Part shown: positions 26,988 through 37,209 of the stretch, one piece after another
Layout of the letters: each line of letters opens with the position of its first letter
Numbering within the stretch: position 1 is the first letter of the stretch
Program-made: the position numbers and the translations under genes
The notes under the pieces: model-generated
What the model was told of the DNA's origin: nothing
Seen by the model: the letters and a program-made list of their open reading frames with translations, nothing else
Databases searched by the model: none
Assembly (NCBI GenBank): GCA_035546295.1
Contig: DATKBT010000125.1
Coordinates: 372,001-436,000 of the forward strand
Source of the DNA: DATKBT01 sp035546295
GTDB taxonomy: Bacteria; Acidobacteriota; Thermoanaerobaculia; Multivoradales; Multivoraceae
Reading direction: 5' to 3'
Length of the DNA: 64,000 nt

Positions 26988-29900
26988 ACGTGGCCCCCGC
27001 AAACGCCGGAGAGCCGTCGAGTCAGCCCGCGCAGGTCGACGCGACGCCGTGGCTCTTCCTGCTCGCCGGTGCCGTTCAGTTGGCGCCGCTGGCGGCGGCG
27101 GTGCTGCTGCCGGCCGCGGTGCTCGTCTCTGGGCTGCGCCGGCGACCGATCCAGGGTATCGCCCGCTGGGCGGCGATCGCCTGCATGCTCGCCGTCTGGG
27201 CCGGCGATCTGGTGACCCTCGATCGCCAGCGTCTCCTGCGGGACGGGGAGCGGCTCCTGCAGGGCGTCGAGAGCACGTACGCGGCGGTGGTGGAGCACCT
27301 GCGGGTGCGCGCCGACGAGGTCGCGGGTTCGCTCGCGCCCCTGGTCGACGAGCCGCCGTCGCGGGCGGCCTCGTTCGCGCACCTCGAGACGTTCCTCGGG
27401 AGGGACGCCGACGGCTCCGGGGACACCGTCCTGCTGGTCGACGGATCGGGGCGAGCCTGGGCCTGGGCCGGGCCCGGCCTCCGCCACGACCTCCCCGAGG
27501 CGGCGCTCGCCCGGGAGGGCGTCGAGTCGCTCGCCGGTTTCACGGCGGTGACGTTCTACGCCGTCGAGCCCGTCGCCGGAGACCTGCGCCGGCCCTGGCG
27601 GGTCGTCGCCGGCCGCAGTGAGTCGAACACCACCGTCCCCTTCGCCCCCGCCTGGATACGACGGCTGTCGACGCCGGAGCCCGCGACCTGGAGCCTGTCG
27701 GATCCGACGGAGGACTTCGCGGTGCCCGCCGATCCTGCTCAGTGGATCGAGATCCGGGTCGAAGACGCTCCCTCGCTCCGGCTGCGCACCGCCTGGCTGA
27801 GCTCGATGGCCGGGCTGCGAGCGCCGCCTCCCTGGTGGCTGCTCGCCGCGCTCGGGCTGCTGGCGGTGCTGGCCGCACTGGAGCTGGTGCGCGCCCATCC
27901 GCCCTGGCCGAGCAGACGCTGGGGGCTCTCTGCCGCCGCCGTCATCGGCGGGGCTCTCGCGGTCGGGCTCGCCTTCGGCGTCGGCGCCGGGGCGCTCGGC
28001 GCCGCTCTGGTCGCCGTCATCGCGATCGCCTGGGCGGGCGCCGCCTCACGCGCGCGAGGCCGGTGGTGGCGAGGTCTGCTGCCGATCGCCACGGCGGCAG
28101 CCCTCGGGCTCGCCTTCCAGCGGAGCCTCGGCCCGATCGATCTGTCGCAGACCCTCGGCGCTGATCTGGAGGGATGGTTGTTGAGGCTGGCGGGGTTCGG
28201 GTTGGTGTTCGCGGGAGCGCTGGCCGCCGAGCGCGCCGGTCCCGGCGTCGGTCGGGCCGACTGGCCTTGGCTCGGCGCCCTGGTTCTCGGCGTGCTGGCC
28301 GCCGCAGCGGCCGCCGATCGGCCGTTGCTCGCCGTGCTGCCGCTGGCGGTCTCGGCGGTGTCGCTCGTGGCCTGGGGAGGAGGCAGCGTCCGAGGGCGAC
28401 TGGCGCGGCTCGCGGCGCTCGCGCTCGCCGCCGCTGCCCTGTCGGCGACGCTGTGGACGGTGATCCATCGCGATGCGCTGCGATCCGAGCTGAAGCGAGA
28501 GGCTCGCGCGATGTCGCAGGGCGAGGAGGCCCGGCTGGCGATCGAGGAGCTCGACGAGTTCCTCCGGGAGGTCGACGTCGAGCGACTGGCGCTCGGCGAT
28601 CCGGATCGCCTGGCCGAGCGCCGCGATCTGGCCCTGGCGCTCTGGCAGGCGTCCCCGCTGGCCGACCGCTCGGGTCTCTCCGCGTTGCGTGCGGTGCTCG
28701 ACGACGGCACCCGGTCGAAGTACACCGACGGGCTCGACTTCCAGGAGATCGAAGCAGACGCTCCGGTCGACCGGCCGAGGTCTGAGGTCCTTCGCCGGTC
28801 CGAGCTCGCGGGCGCGGGCTTCGCCGACCTCTACGCGGGTCAGCGGCCGATCGGGGCGGTCGAGTACCTCTTCCTGCCCTTGACCACGCGGGATCGGGAG
28901 CCGAAGCTCGAGGCTGGAGAGCTCGCCCGGGCGCTCCTGGGCGGGGCGAACGCCGATCCGACGCGCGGAGCGCTGCCCGGCGGCGCCCGTCTCGAGCTCT
29001 TTGCCGCCGAGCCGAGCCCGGAGTCCGAACCCGGCGAATGGGAGCGCGAGAACGGCTGGTGGACGCTCGGCCCTTACCGGATCGCGGAGCACAACGGACC
29101 GGCGCTGTGGGGGCGAACCGAGCTGCCCGGTCTCGCACCGGTCGAGGCGCTGCGGGCGGTCGCCCTGCACGCCACCTCGTTGCTCGCCGCTCTCCTCGGC
29201 TGCGGCCTCGTGATGGTGGCGCTGGCGCTCCTGCGCCCGGCGACCCGAGCGCCGGTGCTGTGGTGGGCGAGCTCGTACTCCAAGAAGCTCATGCTGGCCG
29301 TGGCGGTGCTGCTGGTGGTGCCGATCGGCCTCCTCGACCTGTTCCTGTTCCAGAGCTTCGACCGGCGGCTGCAGCGGGAGCAGCGCACCAACGGCGAGGC
29401 CGCGCTGCGCTCCGCCGAGACCATCCTGGCCGACTACCTGCCGACGCTCGAGCCCGGGTTCTCCTTCGACTCGGCGATCGATGCCGACCTGCTGGCCTGG
29501 CTATCCCGGGTCGTCTCCCACGAGGTGAACCTCTACTGGCGGGGCTACGCCTACGCCTCGAGCCGCCCCGAGCTGTTCGCGGCCGGCATCCTGCCGCGTC
29601 GGATTCCGGGGCGCGTCTTCTCCCGCCTGGCGCTCGCCGGTGAGGACATCGTGGTCGAACAGCACCGGGTGGGGCCGGGGGTCCGCTACCTCGAGCTGTA
29701 CCGGCCGATCAGCCTTCCCGGGGAGGACCCTGGGGAGAACGGGCTCTTCCTGTCGGTGCCCCTGGTCGCGCAGCAGGAGGAGGCGCGCCGCGCGCTCGCC
29801 GTGCTCGGGCAGCAGACGGTCGTGGTGACCGCCCTGATCCTGCTGCTACTGGTCGTGGTGGGGGCGCGGATCGCCGCGAGCTTCACGACCCCGCTGATGG

Positions 29901-31096
29901 CGATCGTCGAAGGGACCGACCGCATCGCCCGCGGGGAGCGGAGCCTCGGCATCGAGCCCCGGGAGCCGGAGCTCGCCGCCCTGACCGAGGCGATCGACGA
30001 CATGGCGGCGCGGGTCGCCGAGGCACGCGAGCGCCTGCTGCGCGAGAAGCAGGTGGTCGACGGCGTGGTCGCCAACATCACCTCGGCGGTGGTCTCGATC
30101 GGGGGCGACGATCGGGTGCAGATGTGCAACCGCACCGCGACCGAGCTGCTGGGGGTGACCCCCGGAGAGCCGCTCGAGGCGGTGGCGGAGCGTGCCGGCG
30201 ACACGCCGCTGGCCGAGCTGCTGCGGGAGCGTCCGCGCGAGCTGACGCGGCGCACTGCACGAATCCACCGGGACGGCGATGAGGAGGAGTGGACGATCGT
30301 GTGGGCACCGGTCGCCGGCCCGGGCGATCCGGCAGCGCTGCTGGTGGTCGAGGACGTGACCGAGGTCTTGCGCGGGCAGCGGCTCGAGGCCTGGGCCGAG
30401 ATGGCGCGCATGATCGCTCACGAAGTCAAGAACCCGTTGACGCCGATCCGGCTGTCGGCCGAGCACCTCCAGCGGGTCCATGCCGAGTCGCCCGAGCGGC
30501 TCGACGAGGTGTTCGACCGCTGCATCGGCAACATCCTGACCCAGGTCTCGGTGCTGCGCGACATCGCCGCCGAGTTCTCGGTCTACTCGAGGATCCCGAG
30601 CGCGGATCTCACCCCCCACGACCTCGTGCCGGTGGTCGAGGAGGTGGTCGACGCCTACGCGGTCTCGCCCCCTCGCGGGATCAGCGTCAGCCTGAGCGCT
30701 CCGGAGTCCGCCCCGGTTCGCTTCGACGCCCGGCTCATCGCCCGCGCCGTCCGCAACCTCGTGCAGAACGCCGTGCAGGCGTCGGGAGACCGGGGGAGCG
30801 TGGAGGTCTCGGTGCAACAGCGGGACGGATGGGTGAGCGTGCAGGTGGACGATCGCGGCCCGGGCGTTCCCCCCGAGCTGCTGCCCCGCATCTTCGAGCC
30901 GAACTTCTCGACCACCTCGGGCGGCACGGGCCTCGGGCTGCCGATCACGCAGCGAATCGTCGAAGAGCACGGCGGTCGGATCGAGGTCGCGAATCGTGAG
31001 GAGGGCGGGCTGTCGGCGACGATCACGCTGCCGTCGGCCGATGCGGATCTGGAGACCGTGACCGCGGCCGATGTGCCGGCGAGGAGAGACGAATGA
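26984..31096 (+). CDS. large NtrY-like membrane sensor histidine kinase
   Basis: A 1370-residue inner-membrane kinase. It has N-terminal membrane helices (about 23-80), a periplasmic domain (about 80-285), a block of about eight helices (285-500), a second extracytoplasmic region (500-720), further helices (about 725-810) and a last helix near 945. HAMP (about 965-1015), PAS (1022-1090, ITSAVVSIGGDDRVQMCNRT), HisKA with phospho-acceptor His1146 (MIAHEVKNPLTPIRLSAEHL) and an ATPase domain (NLVQNAVQASGDRG, DDRGPGVP, GGTGLGLPI) follow. The HxxKNPLTPIRLSAE motif is typical of NtrY. No receiver-domain regulator is adjacent. It overlaps both neighbours by four bases. Confidence 0.92.
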   Translation: MNVAPANAGEPSSQPAQVDATPWLFLLAGAVQLAPLAAAVLLPAAVLVSGLRRRPIQGIARWAAIACMLAVWAGDLVTLDRQRLLRDGERLLQGVESTYAAVVEHLRVRADEVAGSLAPLVDEPPSRAASFAHLETFLGRDADGSGDTVLLVDGSGRAWAWAGPGLRHDLPEAALAREGVESLAGFTAVTFYAVEPVAGDLRRPWRVVAGRSESNTTVPFAPAWIRRLSTPEPATWSLSDPTEDFAVPADPAQWIEIRVEDAPSLRLRTAWLSSMAGLRAPPPWWLLAALGLLAVLAALELVRAHPPWPSRRWGLSAAAVIGGALAVGLAFGVGAGALGAALVAVIAIAWAGAASRARGRWWRGLLPIATAAALGLAFQRSLGPIDLSQTLGADLEGWLLRLAGFGLVFAGALAAERAGPGVGRADWPWLGALVLGVLAAAAAADRPLLAVLPLAVSAVSLVAWGGGSVRGRLARLAALALAAAALSATLWTVIHRDALRSELKREARAMSQGEEARLAIEELDEFLREVDVERLALGDPDRLAERRDLALALWQASPLADRSGLSALRAVLDDGTRSKYTDGLDFQEIEADAPVDRPRSEVLRRSELAGAGFADLYAGQRPIGAVEYLFLPLTTRDREPKLEAGELARALLGGANADPTRGALPGGARLELFAAEPSPESEPGEWERENGWWTLGPYRIAEHNGPALWGRTELPGLAPVEALRAVALHATSLLAALLGCGLVMVALALLRPATRAPVLWWASSYSKKLMLAVAVLLVVPIGLLDLFLFQSFDRRLQREQRTNGEAALRSAETILADYLPTLEPGFSFDSAIDADLLAWLSRVVSHEVNLYWRGYAYASSRPELFAAGILPRRIPGRVFSRLALAGEDIVVEQHRVGPGVRYLELYRPISLPGEDPGENGLFLSVPLVAQQEEARRALAVLGQQTVVVTALILLLLVVVGARIAASFTTPLMAIVEGTDRIARGERSLGIEPREPELAALTEAIDDMAARVAEARERLLREKQVVDGVVANITSAVVSIGGDDRVQMCNRTATELLGVTPGEPLEAVAERAGDTPLAELLRERPRELTRRTARIHRDGDEEEWTIVWAPVAGPGDPAALLVVEDVTEVLRGQRLEAWAEMARMIAHEVKNPLTPIRLSAEHLQRVHAESPERLDEVFDRCIGNILTQVSVLRDIAAEFSVYSRIPSADLTPHDLVPVVEEVVDAYAVSPPRGISVSLSAPESAPVRFDARLIARAVRNLVQNAVQASGDRGSVEVSVQQRDGWVSVQVDDRGPGVPPELLPRIFEPNFSTTSGGTGLGLPITQRIVEEHGGRIEVANREEGGLSATITLPSADADLETVTAADVPARRDE

Positions 31097-32652
31097 CGAG
31101 AGGACGTCCGTCCGTCGGCGCGGGACGGCGCCGGAGCGTCGCGCTCGCGCTGGCCGCCGGTGCGATCGTGGTTGCGGGTCCCGTCGGCTGTGGCGATCGC
31201 GAGGCCGAACGTGGCGGGAGGGGCCTCGGGTCAGCGATCTGGCCGAGCGCCGCGCCCCCCTGGGAGACCCTGCGGACGCCCGAGGCGGAGGCGGCGCTGC
31301 GGGCGGCGGGAGTCACGAACCAGCTCGTGGAGGCGGCTCGCGTCGGCGCCGAGGGACACCTCGAGCTGGAGCCGGTCCGTCCGCCGCTTCCGGGTCTCTC
31401 GGCCGTCCTCGTGGTGGGGTCGGAGTGGGCGGCGCTCGAGAGCTTGAGCCGAGGCGACGCCGACGAGCTGGCCGAGGAGATCCTCCTGATGGTGGTGGAG
31501 TGGGAGAGCGCGCGCACCACGGTTCGGGGCATTCACCTCCATCCCTCCGGCGCGCTCGAGGACCGCGAAAGCGGCGCCCGCTCGATCTCCCGCCTGGCGG
31601 GAGCTCTGCCCGAGCGCCTGTCGCTGTCGCTCCACCTCGGAGCCGAGCTGCTCGCTGGAGAGGACCGGCTCGGCGGCCTCGCCGCCGCCGCCGACAGCCT
31701 CGTCTGCGAGATCTACGGCCAGCCCTGGAGCGAGCCGGATCGAGCCGACGGCTGGGACCTCGAGGGCTCGCTCGAACGCGCTCGGCGCGCCGACTCGCTC
31801 GGGCGCCCGTTTCTCGCTGCGCTCGCGCTCGAGGGCCGGATCCTGGACCCGCGGAGCGGCGAGACCGTGGCGCGCGGGCTCGACGCAGAGACCCTGGGCT
31901 CGCGCGCGCTCTCGGTCGAGGGCGCCTTCTCGTACGAGGGCTTCCACCGTCAGCTTCTCGACTTGACGCCCCAGCGGGCTCTCGACGCGCTGGGCGGCCG
32001 TGAGGCCGTGCGGCTCGAGCCTCGCCGGGTGGTCCGTCTGGCGCGCCCAACCGCCCAGCACGTCGCCGCCCTGACCGAGCGGCTCCGAGGTCAGCAACTC
32101 GACCACCTGGAGGGGATCCTCTGGCTCGGAGGGGGCGACGCCAACGCTGCAGCGGTGCCGGTCGCGCGGCTGGCCGCCGTGGTGAGCGGTGCGCTCGACA
32201 GCGAGCCCGTGCTGCGCGTGGAGCGCGAAGCCGCGGCGCGCCGGCTCCGCGTCGAGCTCCACAACGGCGCCGATCCCACCGCCTGGGCGGACCGCGACTA
32301 CAACCTGATCGAGATCGATCTCGAGGGCGCGGTCTTCGGCTCCATCGAGCTCGGCGGCTTTGCCCGGATGGAGCTCGACGACCGCGACGCTCCGGCCGAC
32401 GCGTCGCCGATGGAGCGCCTGCGTCGCGCCGATCGCCTGCGCCTCTATTTCGTCGCGTTGGAGCCGGGCGGGATCGTCGGCAGCGGCGACCTCCAGGTGC
32501 GTCCGAGCTCGACGGCATGGCGTGCCGAGGCGACCGCGAGAGTGCTCGGACCCGCCGGCGCCGTCGTCGCGATCCGGGAGTCCGGTTCGCACCAGGGCAA
32601 AGAGAGCAACGGCGAGAGCGAGAACGGGAGGAAAGCGGGAGCGCGTCGGTAG
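31093..32652 (+). CDS. predicted lipoprotein or exported protein of unknown function
   Basis: A 519-residue protein starting at an ATG that overlaps the kinase stop (ATGA). The N-terminus has arginines, a hydrophobic stretch and Cys33 or so in VAGPVGCGD; Pro at -3 makes the lipobox atypical. The middle (about 70-260) alternates strands and helices and includes GIHLHPSGALEDRE and SLHLGAELL, which recall DUF3142-like barrel proteins, but I cannot confirm this. The C-terminus is Ser/Glu/Lys-rich. Coupling to the kinase suggests it could act as a periplasmic input or output of that system. Confidence 0.65.
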   Translation: MTRGRPSVGAGRRRSVALALAAGAIVVAGPVGCGDREAERGGRGLGSAIWPSAAPPWETLRTPEAEAALRAAGVTNQLVEAARVGAEGHLELEPVRPPLPGLSAVLVVGSEWAALESLSRGDADELAEEILLMVVEWESARTTVRGIHLHPSGALEDRESGARSISRLAGALPERLSLSLHLGAELLAGEDRLGGLAAAADSLVCEIYGQPWSEPDRADGWDLEGSLERARRADSLGRPFLAALALEGRILDPRSGETVARGLDAETLGSRALSVEGAFSYEGFHRQLLDLTPQRALDALGGREAVRLEPRRVVRLARPTAQHVAALTERLRGQQLDHLEGILWLGGGDANAAAVPVARLAAVVSGALDSEPVLRVEREAAARRLRVELHNGADPTAWADRDYNLIEIDLEGAVFGSIELGGFARMELDDRDAPADASPMERLRRADRLRLYFVALEPGGIVGSGDLQVRPSSTAWRAEATARVLGPAGAVVAIRESGSHQGKESNGESENGRKAGARR

Positions 32653-32714
32653 GGAGCCGGCCTTGAAGTACAGTCTCGGGTTCGGCGCCCCAGTCGCCGC
32701 GCGGGGGAGCCCCC

Positions 32715-33557
32715 ATGCGAGAGATCCTCACCACATCGTCGGGCCCGGCGGCGGCCGCGGGACCGACTGTACTGGCCTTCGCGCTGCTCGGCTCCTGCCT
32801 GGCAGCCTGCAGCGGTGAGACGGCGGCTGGCGCTCCGGCGGCAGCGCCCACGACCCCCCTGGAGCCCGACCGTCTCCGGGCGCGGGTGGTCGCCGTGCAT
32901 CCCCACGAGGAGCGCTCGTACACCCAGGGCCTCGAGTGGTGGAAGGGGAGGATGTACGAGAGCCGCGGACGTCACGGCGAGTCCGGCGTGCACTCGTACG
33001 AGCTCGAGACCGGGAAAGTGATCGACGACCACGAGCTCGAACCGGATCTGTTCGGCGAGGGCCTGACGGCGGTCGGCGACGAGCTGGTCCAGATCACCTG
33101 GCAGGCAGGTGTGGCGATCGTCTACGACGAGTCCCTGAACGAGCTCCGCCGGATGCGGTTCCGCGGCGAGGGGTGGGGCCTCGCCTACGACGGCGAGTCG
33201 CTGATCCTGAGCGACGGGACCAACGTGCTGGCCTTCCTCGATCCGCAGACGCTGAACGTGCGCCGTCGTGTCGAGGTGCGCCAGGGGACGGTTCCGCGCG
33301 ATCGGCTCAACGAGCTGGAGTGGGTCGACGGCGCCCTGTGGGCCAACGTCTACCAGAGCGAGGAGCTGGTTCGCATCGACCCCGTGACCGGCCGGGTGAC
33401 CGCTGTCGTGGAGGCGGAAGGACTGCTCGACCGGAGCACGGCTCCCCGCGCCGAGGTGCTCAACGGAATCGCCTACCTGCCCGAGCGTGAAACCTTCCTG
33501 CTGACCGGCAAGTACTGGCCGACGTCCTTCGAGGTGGTCTTCGAGCCGACCGGTTGA
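32715..33557 (+). CDS. glutaminyl-peptide cyclotransferase, lipoprotein
   Basis: Predicted beta-propeller enzyme that cyclises N-terminal glutamine to pyroglutamate. The 280 residues start with a lipoprotein signal (about 1-35) ending LGSCLAACSG with Cys35 or so as the lipid anchor. The core shows the family motifs HEERSYTQGLEWWKGRMYES, LFGEGLTAVGDELVQITW, GEGWGLAYDGESLILSDGT, LNELEWVDGALWANVY and LNGIAYLPERETFLLTGKYW. This is the plant/bacterial propeller type, not the zinc type. It would act in the periplasm. The start ATG follows a 62-base gap after the lipoprotein gene. Confidence 0.88.
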   Translation: MREILTTSSGPAAAAGPTVLAFALLGSCLAACSGETAAGAPAAAPTTPLEPDRLRARVVAVHPHEERSYTQGLEWWKGRMYESRGRHGESGVHSYELETGKVIDDHELEPDLFGEGLTAVGDELVQITWQAGVAIVYDESLNELRRMRFRGEGWGLAYDGESLILSDGTNVLAFLDPQTLNVRRRVEVRQGTVPRDRLNELEWVDGALWANVYQSEELVRIDPVTGRVTAVVEAEGLLDRSTAPRAEVLNGIAYLPERETFLLTGKYWPTSFEVVFEPTG

Positions 33558-33653
33558 CGGCGGCTCGGGTCCACTCGCCCTGGTAGTCTCCAGCTCTCGG
33601 GACCAGCGTCCACGAGCGGATCGAAGCCAAAGATCGCCTCGACCTCGACGTCA

Positions 33654-33698
33654 TCGACTCGGTCGACCTCATCGACCTCATCGACCTCATCGACGTCA
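33654..33698 (+). repeat. 9-bp tandem repeat before the AIM24 gene
   Basis: Three exact copies of TCGACCTCA (33663-33689) flanked by imperfect copies TCGACTCGG (33654-33662) and TCGACGTCA (33690-33698). It lies in the leader, 24 bases before the start codon, and could vary in copy number. Confidence 0.8.
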
Positions 33699-33721
33699 CC
33701 AGCTCTGGGGAACGACCAGCC

Positions 33722-34735
33722 ATGACTGATTCGCAGTGGTATCTCGCCGTCAACGGACAGCAACAGGGGCCGATGGCCGCGACCGACGTGATCGAGCGCA
33801 TTCGCACAGGGAGGATCGATCGCGAGGCCTACGTCTTCACCGAGGGGATGGACAACTGGACGCCGATCACCAGCCACGAGCAGTTCGCGTCTGCCTTCGA
33901 TGAGCCCACCTCGGTCCCGCGGCCGCCGCGGCCCGGCCAGGTGGCCCACGAGATCGACTACGAGCTGTTCGGCGAGGAGATGCAGTTCGTCGAGATCACC
34001 CTCGACCCGAACGAGGCGTGCATCGCGGAGGCCGGCTCCTTCATGTACATGGACCCCGGGATCGAGATGAAGACGATCTTCGGCGACGGTTCGGCAGCCT
34101 CGGATGCGGGCGGGCTGATGGGCAAGCTGCTGTCCGCCGGCAAGCGGGTGCTCACCGGCGAATCGCTGTTCATGACCGTCTTCGGCAATCCATCGTCGGG
34201 CCGGCAGAAGGTGGCGTTCGCGTCGCCGTACCCCGGCAAGATCGTGCCGCTCGACCTCCCGCACCACGGCGGCACCGTCCTCTGCCAGAAGGACGCCTTC
34301 CTCTGTGCGGCGAGGGGCGTCTCGGTGGGCATCGCCTTCCAGAAGCGGATCGGCGCCGGGCTGTTCGGCGGCGAAGGCTTCATCCTCCAGAGGCTCGACG
34401 GGGACGGCCTCGCCTTCGTGCACGCAGGGGGCACGATCGTCAAGCGCGAGCTGCGCACGGGCGAGGTGATGCGCCTCGACACCGGATGCCTGGTGGCCTT
34501 CGACGGAACCGTCAGCTACGACATCCAGATGGTGCCAGGGATCAAGACCGCCCTGTTCGGAGGCGAAGGTCTCTTCTTCGCCGCGCTCACAGGGCCGGGA
34601 ACCGTCTGGATCCAGTCCCTGCCCTTCAGTCGCCTGGCGAGCCGGATCTTCGCCGCCGCGCCTCAGACCGGCGGCCGCCGTCAGGGGGAGGGCTCGGTGC
34701 TCGGTGGTCTCGGCGACCTGGTCATGGGCGACTAG
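33722..34735 (+). CDS. GYF_2 and AIM24/TIGR00266-family protein
   Basis: A 337-residue cytoplasmic protein. Residues 1-60 are a GYF_2 domain (WYLAVNGQQQGPMAATDVIE, then DNWTPI). Residues about 75-300 are an AIM24/TIGR00266 domain with its beta-rich Gly pattern (EAGSFMYMDPGIEMKTIFGD, GAGLFGGEGFILQRLDGDG, TGCLVAFDGTVSYDI). The family is widespread but its bacterial role is not established; members are proposed to be membrane- or lipid-associated. The 9-bp repeats lie just upstream. It converges on the small gene at 34776. Confidence 0.88.
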   Translation: MTDSQWYLAVNGQQQGPMAATDVIERIRTGRIDREAYVFTEGMDNWTPITSHEQFASAFDEPTSVPRPPRPGQVAHEIDYELFGEEMQFVEITLDPNEACIAEAGSFMYMDPGIEMKTIFGDGSAASDAGGLMGKLLSAGKRVLTGESLFMTVFGNPSSGRQKVAFASPYPGKIVPLDLPHHGGTVLCQKDAFLCAARGVSVGIAFQKRIGAGLFGGEGFILQRLDGDGLAFVHAGGTIVKRELRTGEVMRLDTGCLVAFDGTVSYDIQMVPGIKTALFGGEGLFFAALTGPGTVWIQSLPFSRLASRIFAAAPQTGGRRQGEGSVLGGLGDLVMGD

Positions 34736-34775
34736 CCAAAGAAAGACGCAGATCTCGGGGAGTGAACGATGGGGG

Positions 34776-35081
34776 CTACGGCGACGAGCCGACCGGCGTC
34801 TCGATCTTGAGCATCCGCGCCCAGGCCGACTGCAGGTTCTCGGGCAGCTCGATCTCGGCGAACAGCTCGCGCACCTGATCCCGCGTGACGTAGAGCCAGA
34901 TGTCGTCCCACTGTGCAAACCGCAGCAGATGGGAGATCGCCCAGCAGCGCTCCTCCCGCGAGCCCGACTCGAGGATCTCGCGCAAGCGGGCTTCGGTGAC
35001 CCGCTCCTCGGGGAAGAAGTACAGCGAAGACGCGACCCGCTCGATGGCCTGGTCTTTGGAATCCGAGTCGTGTCCAGTCAT
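34776..35081 (-). CDS. small acidic cytoplasmic protein, probably leaderless
   Basis: I do not recognise this 101-residue protein. It is helical, with Trp/Tyr-rich segments EERCWAISHLLRFAQWDDIW and VTRDQVRELFAEIELPENLQ. I choose ATG 35081: a promoter (TTGAGG, 16 bases, TATACT at 35095-35090) ends eight bases before it, so the transcript should begin within a base or two of the start codon. There is no Shine-Dalgarno sequence. An in-frame TTG at 35117 would lie inside the -35 box. The helical repeat look may hint at a HEAT-like or toxin-partner fold, but this is a guess. Confidence 0.7.
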   Translation of the reverse strand: MTGHDSDSKDQAIERVASSLYFFPEERVTEARLREILESGSREERCWAISHLLRFAQWDDIWLYVTRDQVRELFAEIELPENLQSAWARMLKIETPVGSSP

Positions 35082-35089
35082 TGACGGGG

Positions 35090-35117
35090 AGTATATCGGC
35101 CCTCCGACTGCCCTCAA
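35090..35117 (-). promoter_or_regulatory. promoter for the small gene at 34776-35081
   Basis: On the minus strand TTGAGG (35117-35112), a 16-base spacer and TATACT (35095-35090; five of six consensus bases) lie eight bases before the ATG. The spacing predicts a leaderless mRNA. Confidence 0.6.
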
Positions 35118-35175
35118 AACGCCGCCGCCGAAAAAGTCTCGCCGGTCGACGCCCTCTCCCTCGGGCGCCGAGTTC

Positions 35176-35204
35176 TTGACGCCCTCTGGGCGCTGGGTTA
35201 CCGT
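35176..35204 (+). promoter_or_regulatory. tRNA-Gly promoter
   Basis: TTGACG (35176-35181), a 17-base spacer and TACCGT (35199-35204) lie 12 bases before the mature tRNA-Gly 5' end, as expected for a stable-RNA promoter with a short leader. Confidence 0.65.
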
Positions 35205-35216
35205 GTCGCCCCCTGG

Positions 35217-35292
35217 GCGGGCATAACTCAGTTGGTAGAGTGCCAGCTTCCCAAGCTGGATGTCGCGGGTTCGAGTCCCGTTGCCCGCTCCA
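35217..35292 (+). tRNA. tRNA-Gly (anticodon CCC)
   Basis: A full cloverleaf: acceptor GCGGGCA with TGCCCGC, D-arm with AACTCAGTTGGTAGAG, anticodon stem CCAGC/GCTGG with loop TTCCCAA (anticodon CCC), T-arm GGGTTCGAGTCCC, discriminator T and an encoded CCA at 35290-35292. It reads GGG codons. A short GCTCC/GGAGC hairpin lies just downstream. Confidence 0.95.
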
Positions 35293-35436
35293 GAGCTCCT
35301 TCGGCGGAGCCGGCGGCGATCGAGGGTCGATCGGTGCGATCGATCGCCCGACCGGCACGACGCCCGGGTCGCCGGGTGACCGGAGGACCCTGGAAGCGCG
35401 GCGAGCGTGGCTCATCAACGTCCGAGGTCTCGCGCT

Positions 35437-35949
35437 ATGGCGATTTTTCGCAGGGACGACCCACCGTCGGAGCCGCCGCCGGCGAGGACCGCGGCTCCGC
35501 AGCGGTCCGAGTCTGCGCCGAGCGCGACTCGGATTGCGCCGGGGAGCCGCTTCGAAGGCCGGCTCGAGGGCGGGACCGACGTCGTCATCGAGGGCGAGCT
35601 GACCGGACAGGTCGTGCTCGGCTCGGCCCTGACCATCGGCGGGCGGGGCCGGGTCCAGGCGCGCGTTCACGCGCGCTCGGTGCGCGTCGGCGGCGAGCTC
35701 CACGGTGACGTCGTGGTCGAGGAGCGGCTGGAGGTCCTGCCCGGGGGCAAGCTCGAGGGGGACGTCCGGGCGCCGCGGGTGGCGATCGCGGAGGGGGGCT
35801 TCTTCCGCGGCCACATCGACATGGGTTCCATGCAGGGGGCCAAGGCGGAGAAGTACGCGGCGGCGGCCGGTCCCGCGAAGGAGCCTCTCGCCGAGGTTCA
35901 GTCTGCGGCATCGCGCGCCGAGGAGGCGGGTACGTCCGGGCGAGGGTGA
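35437..35949 (+). CDS. bactofilin family cytoskeletal protein
   Basis: Forms nucleotide-free polymers at the membrane or poles. I start at ATG 35437 (MAIFRRD, the usual bactofilin opening) rather than GTG 35407; GAGG lies upstream. The product is 170 residues: a disordered Pro-rich head (1-38), the right-handed beta-helix core (about 40-130) with strand periodicity in GSRFEGRLEGGTDVVIEGEL, GSALTIGGRGRVQARVHARS and LEVLPGGKLEGDVRAPRVAI, and an Ala/Glu-rich tail. Its neighbours do not suggest a specific partner. Confidence 0.9.
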   Translation: MAIFRRDDPPSEPPPARTAAPQRSESAPSATRIAPGSRFEGRLEGGTDVVIEGELTGQVVLGSALTIGGRGRVQARVHARSVRVGGELHGDVVVEERLEVLPGGKLEGDVRAPRVAIAEGGFFRGHIDMGSMQGAKAEKYAAAAGPAKEPLAEVQSAASRAEEAGTSGRG

Positions 35950-36087
35950 CGCCGCGCGGGCTCGCCTCGGCTCACCGTCGGCGAGCGAAGACGCGCCGGC
36001 GGTCGGGTCGCCGGCCGCCGGTTACGATCCGCAGAGGAAGGGTCCAGCCCACGGTCGACGGACCCGGGGAAGAGAGTGGAGGTCCGT

Positions 36088-37200
<1,113 letters not shown>

Positions 37201-37209
37201 GCGATCGGC

